A stretch of 64,000 bases of DNA from contig JXTC01000041.1 of assembly GCA_002914845.1 (NCBI GenBank), positions 575,840 through 639,839 on the forward strand, given 5' to 3'. Shown one piece after another: positions 57,416 through 64,000 of the stretch (position 1 is its first letter; each line of letters opens with the position of its first letter). This DNA comes from Trema orientale. Taxonomy: Eukaryota; Streptophyta; Magnoliopsida; Rosales; Cannabaceae. Under the pieces are notes generated by a model. It saw only the letters and a list, made by a program, of their open reading frames with translations, was not told where the DNA came from and ran no database searches. A program made the position numbers and the translations under genes.

Positions 57416-60400
57416 TCATTCAGAGTTCAACCTTTGAACATCTACCAACTGGTAAAGATCACCCCGCCGTTGCTTCTGTAAAGGGAGGTTTGTCCTGAAT
57501 AATTTCAAAACAAAAATGTTATGGAAATATGTAACAATAATATAATGGTAAAATCTATAGATCGGAGATCTTATTGATTAAGGAAAAGATTCAAGGCTGG
57601 AGGGTAACTCAACCTTCGGAGCTCAACCAGTGAATAATCAATCTCAGCTATGATGATCGTCTCTTCATGTTCTGTTGTTGCCAGTACTTCTCCAAACTGT
57701 CTCAAACAATGTTTCAGTCAGTCTTTGGTTAGGTTACGCTAATAACAAAAAGTCCCTAAAGCTTCAATAAGTATCAGAAAGGTCATCATTGTTTTTCTTC
57801 TCAAATATTAGCTTAGCAGAGAGAAACTGGTTTATTTTATTTTTTATCTGAATAAAAAAGGCTGAGTATTTGGTATCCACTTACTGGTCCAACAAGAGTA
57901 GAGTGGCCCCAAGCCACATACCCAGATTCAGTATCTCGAGCAGGTGAACAAGTCGCCACATACAACTGAAATCCCAACAAACACCTGTTAGATATACTTA
58001 ATCTATATATACACACACACACACACAAGAAGCTTTACTTGCAAATTGTTTACAGTAAAAGGAAAGTATACATATACATTTTGTATTCTGACTGCTAATG
58101 GAAGTTTACAATCTTATATGGAATTATTAAGGGCTTGCTTGGTAATACTAGAGATTTTTTTCAACATCTTCAGAAAATGTTTACCATTCACTTTAATTTT
58201 AAAAACGAAAAAAAAAAAAAAAAAAACAGATCTTTTACCAAGCAAATCCTACATTTTGATACACATTATGGGATTCAAATTTCTCGTGCAAAAAAGTACA
58301 TTCCGGCAAATGGCAGTAACAATTCAGATGATATAGTGGATTTTTTTTTGTACCTGATTATCTGCAGCCCTGCAAATGACAGATGAGCGAAATTCAAGTA
58401 AGAATAACTTCATATATAGCAAGAAATAGCATAGATTAAATAACAAGCCAAGTATCTCTTTGCAGTGAAGGAAAAAAATATATATATGCAAAAACCAGTA
58501 AAATACCTTGCTCTCTGTAGTAACTCCCAATGCAATGGTCCAGTAGTCATGTTAAAAGCACCGGGATAGCAAAGCAAGTGAGCACCTGGTGTCAACAACT
58601 TCTATGCTGTCAAGTTCAATAATTTCAATAGAGAAACTTATTGTTTCCCAAGAAAAAGTTAAATGTGTTGTTCAGAGCAATTTCAGAGGTCAATTGTATG
58701 GAAGCAACTATAAATAGTTAAGTAAAAGGCCAACCTCTTGCCGCGTAAATCATTGCTAGTTCCTGAAACCGAAGATCATAACAGATACCTATACCAATTC
58801 GGCCCACATCTGCACAAAACTCTTAGTGATTAGAAGTTTGTGAAAAAGAATGAACAAGACAGCCTGATCATCCCTGGATAAGAATGATAAATTAAATATT
58901 GATGACCCTCAAACCTGTGTCCACAATTGTAGGACTCTGGCCGGCAGTCAGAGTCTTTGATTCAATAAAGGTGATTTTCCCAGGGATGTCAATATCAAAA
59001 AGGTGTATCTGCAAATACATACATATGCAAATTATTTGGTTACTGAATGAGTGACCATCAACATTTATTATTATACAAAATAAAGAAAGTCCTTCAATAA
59101 GTTACTGTTAGTTATAATATAATCTTCTCAATCCTATAGGTTTTTCCTTTAAGCATCGGAATTTACAATGCGGTGGATAAAGGTTAGAAGAGAACCATTG
59201 CACAAGCGCAGTCAAGTAATAGTAAATATCAATCAAACTCTGTCAATATAAAAGCCCACTTGAAAGATATAGTCATATAAAACCACATAATGGCATTGGA
59301 TTCATTAGGATATATCTCACGACATTAACAGACAGATTGATAATTTCACTTGTAAATCCTCTGTACTGGAATAAGAAGACTTAAATACTTAATATAATCA
59401 CTCATGATGTAGTATCAAAGATCAAAACCTACCTTCCTGTGCTTAGCTTTCAGCTTTCCATCAGCACCAAAGACGCAACAAGTATTGTACAACTTATCCC
59501 CAGAACGTTCTGGTATAGATCCACCAACTATGGTGATCTTAAGAAGTCGAGCAGCTTCTGAAAGCATGGCCGTTGACGGAGATGCATCACCACCCGCATC
59601 AATGTCTTCAGCGTAAATGGGGAAGGAATCATTTGAATAAGGACTATTCCATATTTCCTGACATAAAAAGAAGTAATCAATTTTTGAAGCATAGTCTAAA
59701 TATCTTTCACTTAAGAGGCCAATTGGCACTTGGTAGCGTTATTGAAGCTAATTGTATAATGTTTTTCAAAATAATTCTTAGATACCCCAGTTTGATGCTA
59801 GTTCTTATTTGCTAGCCGAGGTGAAGCAATAAAAGATATTCCCACAGGCTTATGAACTTACTCCTTTTCTTTTGACTTTCTTTCTAGACCATGCAACAGA
59901 GAATTAAGAGCTCTACATATACATTCGATAAAACCAGAACCCATCTTATTTATTTTTTATTGTTCACAACGTTGTGGGGGATATGAACTCTAAACCTCAA
60001 CATTGGAAACACTGGAAATGAGTGTGTTATCAACCGGGCTAACTTAAACATTAGAAGCAAGTGCATTATCAACCAGGCTAAGCCACAGCATAACCCACCT
60101 TTCGAAAACGCATTCACGTACAACAAATTCCTAACAAATAATCACTAATACAAAACTGAAGTAAGCTATTGATAAAACTCACAGGAAGTAAAACGAGCTG
60201 AGCACCCCTTTGGGCAGCCTCCTCAATGGCCTTGCGAGCATGGGCAATGTTCCTCTCCTTATCCGGGGTCACAGATAATTGACACAAACCGATCTCAAAC
60301 TGACCCACATAAGAAATTAAACCAAAAACACCAAAACCAGCAAAACCCATTTCAGCTTTTAATCCCATAATTACAATAATCAACACCAAAAATACTTATC

Positions 60401-60717
60401 ACAAGAATATAAACATAGAAATATATTGCCTTGGTGACAGGAGGAGCAGGCAAGGGAAGGGCCGGCGGAGCTCGGGCCTGTTCCGGCTTGTAAGAGGAGG
60501 CCATTACGGGAGAGAAATTGTTGGTATGAAAGTGGGACTTTCCGCTGAAATCGATACGAGTGTGGTGGATTTTGGTGGGTATGGGAGGGAGGAACGAAGG
60601 TGAGCGAGAAAGGGGTTTTGGGTTGAGCAGAGCGGAGCGTGAGAGAGTGGCGGAGGAGTAGTGAAGATTGAGATTCTTGGAGGTTGTAGTTGTCAACGAT
60701 GAAATTGCTGCTTTCAT
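57416..60717 (-). CDS. Omega-amidase, chloroplast-type (nitrilase superfamily, Nit2-like)
   Basis: Ten exons: 60717-60430, 60299-60183, 59657-59433, 59008-58915, 58809-58735, 58585-58507, 58369-58354, 57965-57885, 57696-57614, 57494-57416. Phases all agree and give 378 aa, close to the Arabidopsis protein. Residues 1-71 are Ser/Thr-rich with few acidic residues, like a plastid transit peptide; an internal Met (residue 72, MASSYKPEQ) could give a cytosolic form. The nitrilase triad is complete: Glu136 ([13 protein letters not shown]), Lys210 (KHRKIHLFDID) and Cys251 (GICYD). Further blocks: [46 protein letters not shown] and the C-terminal [11 protein letters not shown]. Known role: hydrolyses alpha-ketoglutaramate and alpha-ketosuccinamate to 2-oxoacids and ammonia, clearing products of glutamine and asparagine transamination. 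Exon 7 has only 16 bp. Intron 1 uses a GC donor (AAG, then GCAATA). A SINE-like repeat (intron 2) and a MITE (intron 7) are present. Confidence 0.95.
58131..58250. mobile_element. Small MITE in omega-amidase intron 7
   Basis: GCTTGCTTGGTAATACTAGA at the left and ATCTTTTACCAAGCAAAT at the right are inverted repeats, with a poly-A tract inside. About 120 bp, fully intronic. Confidence 0.6.
59970..60103 (-). repeat. tRNA-derived SINE-like repeat in omega-amidase intron 2
   Basis: On the minus strand there are two box A-like units, TGGCTTAGCCTGGTTGATAA then TGCAC (60090-60067) and GTTAGCCCGGTTGATAACAC (about 60048-60029). These are followed by a box B-like GAGTTCATATCCCCCAC (59989-59973). The box A part is thus tandemly duplicated. 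The sequence is not a functional tRNA. Its 3' end and target-site duplication are unresolved. Confidence 0.55.
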
Positions 60718-60942
60718 TTCACTTTCACTCTCTTACCTTACTCGTCCCTCAGTTTGCTCGGCACTTGGCTACTTTGGTTAACTTGAGAGAAAAAGGTTTT
60801 TGTCCTTTGTAGAATAGAAGGGTATGGTCAATTACTCGTTTTTACTCCCAAAAAGAAAAAAGAAAAGAAAAGAAAAGAGAAGAGAAGCAGAATAAAGGAT
60901 ATTGGTCCCAAATTATGAGAAACGTTGTCTTATTTTATATTA
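60718..60942. promoter_or_regulatory. Remaining proximal promoter of the omega-amidase gene
   Basis: Only 225 bp separate the start codon from the inverted repeat of a Mutator-like element. No clear TATA box is visible in this interval on the minus strand. Confidence 0.4.
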
Positions 60943-62564
60943 GAGGAAATTGTGGCAAAAATACTCGTTTTTAGTCGAAATTTACAATTCAATATCAAAT
61001 TTTTTTTTTTTTGACAGTAATAATATTTTTCGTCTAAATTTTGTAGCAATCATTAAATTTTTTCGTTAAGTGTCACCTAATTGTACACGTGTTGACATCT
61101 GAGATTTTAGACTATTTAAAGCCATAAAAAACTTATTAAAAATTACGAAAATGAAATAAAAATAGAATATATATATATATATATATGATGGGGAATTTTT
61201 ATAATACGACAACAATATTTAGCTATACTAATATGGTAAATTCCTTCTATTATTACTGAGCCCACCAAACTAATATTTAAATGTGTGCTCACCTGCATTG
61301 GATTAGATCCCAAGCTCTATTGATGCTTCAACTTTTCAAAGTAAAAAGAAATTCTCATTTTAATTTTTTTTGAGTTCTTTCATTTATCCCTTCGTTTGTA
61401 GACTTAGAATCTTTGCAATTATAGGCCACTTATCTGTACCTCTTTTTACATGGAGCTTATTGATACAAGCCCAGATACCCAAATGTTTCCTCTCATGGAA
61501 TGAATCCCATATTTTATTTTTTCCTTGAATCCTCAAGAGATCACCTTTATCTAACAAAATCAAGACCTAGAACTTCCAATTTAAATGCATTCCGAACATT
61601 TTCTTTTATTTTTCAGACTTAATTTTTCATGTATTTTATTCCCATGGATTTCACCGATTGAAACAGAGGAAATCTCCTTAGCCATTTAATAACTTTAAAG
61701 AAAAAAATTAATTTATATTATTTGCAAACCTGAGAAAGGGATACTATGTATTCCCAATTTTTTATTTCATTTTTTTCTATGAACTTTGATAGAGGGTTGC
61801 GGAAATGCTTTGCTTCCTCTGGCCAGTGAGAATATAGAGACCAAGATTGAGATTGATAAAGATCATGAGAGTGCTAGATTTTTTAAGGCAAAAACAATTC
61901 TTTATCAAACAGAATGCTTAGCTTCACTTAAAAAAAATAGTTCAACAGAGTCCAAAAAAAATGAAAAAAATAAAAACATGAAAATATAAAAGAAAAGGAT
62001 CGCCGAATTTGCTCATCACTCTCAGCTCTGATAATCTCGGTTCTGGTAGTCTCAGTTCCATCATCCTCTCCAAGTTCCTCTCTCTTTACTTTGATGGTCT
62101 CAATTTGTCGTCCTCCTCAAGTTTGTCTCTCTCTACCTAGATCTGAAATCTTTTTTCTTGATAACCAACCAAGATCTGAAAATTTTCTACCCTTTTACCC
62201 AGATCTAAAATTTGTAGTATAGATATGAAGTTTCCGTAGTCTCTATTTTCATTCTATACCTTACATTATTTCTCTTCCATTTATTTTTCCTTTACTCGTT
62301 TATTTTTTTTTTAACTTCTTTCTTATTTTTTTATTTTTTCTTATTTGATTTATTTTCATTTTCTAAATTTTATTTCATTTTTTATGTTTTTTAAAACTTC
62401 AATTAACCTCAGATATTGACAAGTGTCACACTTAAAGGAAAAATTTGATAATTTGATGGTTGCTATAAAATTTGGACAGAAGGTATTATTGCCTTCAGAA
62501 AAAGAATTTGGGTATTAAAGTGTAAATTTCGACTAAAAACAGGTATTTTTACTGTAATTTTTTC
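60943..62564. mobile_element. Non-autonomous Mutator-like element (MULE), long TIRs, 9-bp TSD
   Basis: The left terminal repeat (60943-about 61112) starts GAGGAAATTGTGGCAAAAAT. The right one (about 62405-62564), reverse-complemented, starts GAAAAAATTACAGTAAAAAT. Both continue with TTTTTAGTCGAAATTTACA, AATTTT.TAGCAA.CAT and TTAAGTGT, over about 160 bp. Target-site duplication TTTATATTA (60934-60942) and TTTATATTG (62565-62573), 8 of 9 identical. No transposase inside. The interior has a 67-codon frame (61786-61989) and GC-richer, TCTC-rich sequence at 61995-62170 that may be captured host DNA. Confidence 0.82.
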
Positions 62565-62689
62565 TTTATATTGCGTCATGTTACCCCTTAAATTATAAAA
62601 AAAAATTTCATTTTAGTTATTTTAATTATATATTTCATTCTATTTTTAATATAATGATCATATGAAATAATTTTGTTATTCTATTATAC

Positions 62690-63712
62690 GGATAATTAGT
62701 AGCAAAAATCCCCAATTTTTGACACTTTCGGCATTAAATCTCAGTCTTTAATTTTTATCGATTAAAACCTTTTTAAATACTTGCAGCCGTTATTCCTCGG
62801 CCTATTTCCATTTATTTTATTTGATAAGTGACATTTTCTACACTCGCAACCTATTTGGGAGGGTAAAAGGATTTTTTTCTTTCGAATTCTAATCAGATTT
62901 ACAAGAACTTTTTTCATTAGGATAGTATCACTTTTATATATTATATTTTGATACTTTATTCAATTTATACTTTGTGTTTTGGTTATTATCAACATTGATC
63001 TTTAGATTTAAAATCTGTTAGTCGTATCAATATCAACGGCAACAACAGGAGATCTCATGACGAGACCAGTACGGCGTGCAACAACGCTCAAATGAGGCTG
63101 CAGGTAACACCACTTCCGTAAATCGTCGAGGTGGCGTTTCGAAGACGATCGAAAAGGCGTTCGAGGAACTGAAGAAGTAGAGTGACGACAATATGTTTGC
63201 AAAGAAGGCAATAGCAACATCTGTTGCTCCAATGAAGAAGAAGTGGGAAGACGTACGTGTGGCAGAGAAGGCAATGGAGCTCTACATGGGAGAGAAAGGG
63301 TGTTCTTTTGGCTAAACAAGTTTGCTCTTATGCTTCTATCCTCATCGTCATTGGTGGATGGATTCCGTTCCAGTTTGTGTGGCTGTTACTCAATGTATAC
63401 CAGTTGGATACTCCTCCTTATCATGATTCTATGTTCAAAGGCTCTTGATATAGGCCTTACAAATCTTTTTTTTTTCTTTTTTCTTTTTCATTTAAGAGAT
63501 TGTGTAGATTTGGATAGAAAAAATCCTTCCACTCTCCGAAATGGGTCGCATGCGTAGCATATGTCACTTAACAGAGAAAATGAACAGAAATAGGCCAGGA
63601 ACTAATGGCTGTAAGTGTTTTGGGAGGTTAGGAATTTAGTTGCCAAAAATTAAAAGTTGGAGACCTAAATGCCAAAAATGCAAATGTTTGGGATTTTTGT
63701 TGCTAATTACAC
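62690..63712. mobile_element. Second non-autonomous MULE, possible Pack-MULE
   Basis: The left repeat (62690-about 62845) and the right repeat (about 63556-63712) are inverted relatives. Blocks shared in order are ATAATTAG..GCAAAAATCC, TTTTAATTTTT, CAGCC.TTA.TCCT.GGCCTATTTC and TAAGTGACAT. Flanks CTATTATAC (62681-62689) and ATATTATAC (63713-63721) agree at 8 of 9 bases. The interior includes half of a family A MITE (62920-63022) and a gene-like stretch at 63040-63450. Open frames of 60-100 codons there match no family I know, so a captured gene fragment is only a suggestion. Confidence 0.78.
62920..63022. repeat. Half copy of the family A inverted-repeat MITE
   Basis: GGATAGTATCACTTTTATAT, CTTTATTCAATTTATACTTT and TTTTGGTTATTATCAACATT repeat the left arm of 53642-53971. 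The other arm is missing. Confidence 0.65.
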
Positions 63713-63721
63713 ATATTATAC

Positions 63722-64000
63722 TTATTTTATATGCAGAAGTATAGTCTAGTACTATAAAGAGATTAGAATATGAATTGAATCAACTTAAAAATAATTATTT
63801 GAACAAAAATTAGTTGCACATTAAACAAGAATATAATATAGAATTGTTTAAAATGTGATGTTTTGTCACTAATACGAAATGAAAAATTGTAGTTCATATG
63901 CTCATTCTGTTAAAAGAAAAAAATTATAACAAAAAGAACTAAAATGAAACATTTTTAATAGTTTAAGAACTAATATGACACAATTTAAAGTTTAATGACC
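63722..64000. other. AT-rich DNA to the window edge, no gene seen
   Basis: No coding or repeat structure recognised. Confidence 0.4.

Overview
This window is AT-rich nuclear DNA from a flowering plant, almost certainly a eudicot. The evidence is intron-containing genes of plant-only families, plant copia retroelements, plant-type MITEs and MULEs, and many (TA)n and (GA)n microsatellites. The exact species cannot be read from the sequence. Four protein-coding genes are supported, all on the minus strand. They are an MSL10-type mechanosensitive channel (11779-14748, 5 exons, 766 aa), a RAF-like MAPKKK-type protein kinase (23026-28944, 5 exons, about 498 aa), a single-exon BIG GRAIN 1-like protein (35918-37255, 445 aa), and a chloroplast-type omega-amidase of the nitrilase superfamily (57416-60717, 10 exons, 378 aa). 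I rebuilt the exon structures by reading splice sites and checking phase. Every exon joins in frame except at one N in the kinase, where the catalytic loop is missing.

Layout. 1-1889 is the decayed 3' part of a copia element. 1890-11778 is repeat-rich and holds long inverted-repeat MITEs and a 1,667-bp solo LTR (8317-9983) nested in a MITE. 11779-14748 is the channel gene. 15000-23000 is gene-free and again repeat-rich. 23026-28944 is the kinase gene, whose first intron carries a foldback element of about 960 bp with arms of over 400 bp. 29000-35900 is intergenic. 35918-37255 is the BIG GRAIN 1-like gene with a TATA box. 40735-47040 is a full-length, dead copia element with two LTRs, an ATAAT target-site duplication, and a hAT-type MITE inside its gag. 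47041-57415 is gene-free, with a second solo LTR (51974-52791), MITEs, a long hairpin and some GC-rich G-box-bearing islands. 57416-60717 is the omega-amidase gene, with a tRNA-derived SINE-like repeat and a MITE in its introns. Two adjacent Mutator-like elements (60943-62564 and 62690-63712) lie just upstream of it.

The four genes do not form a functional cluster; they are an ordinary plant gene neighbourhood. The most notable structures are non-coding. Paralogous segments at about 3600-6620 and 20370-22940 lie on either side of the channel gene. The second is the 3' flank of the kinase, which suggests an old tandem duplication. Others are the intronic foldback, the two MULEs starting 225 bp upstream of the omega-amidase start codon, a long hairpin at 48141-48256, and GC-AG introns in two of the genes. 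No CRISPR, operon or other prokaryotic feature is present, and I found no convincing new multi-gene system.
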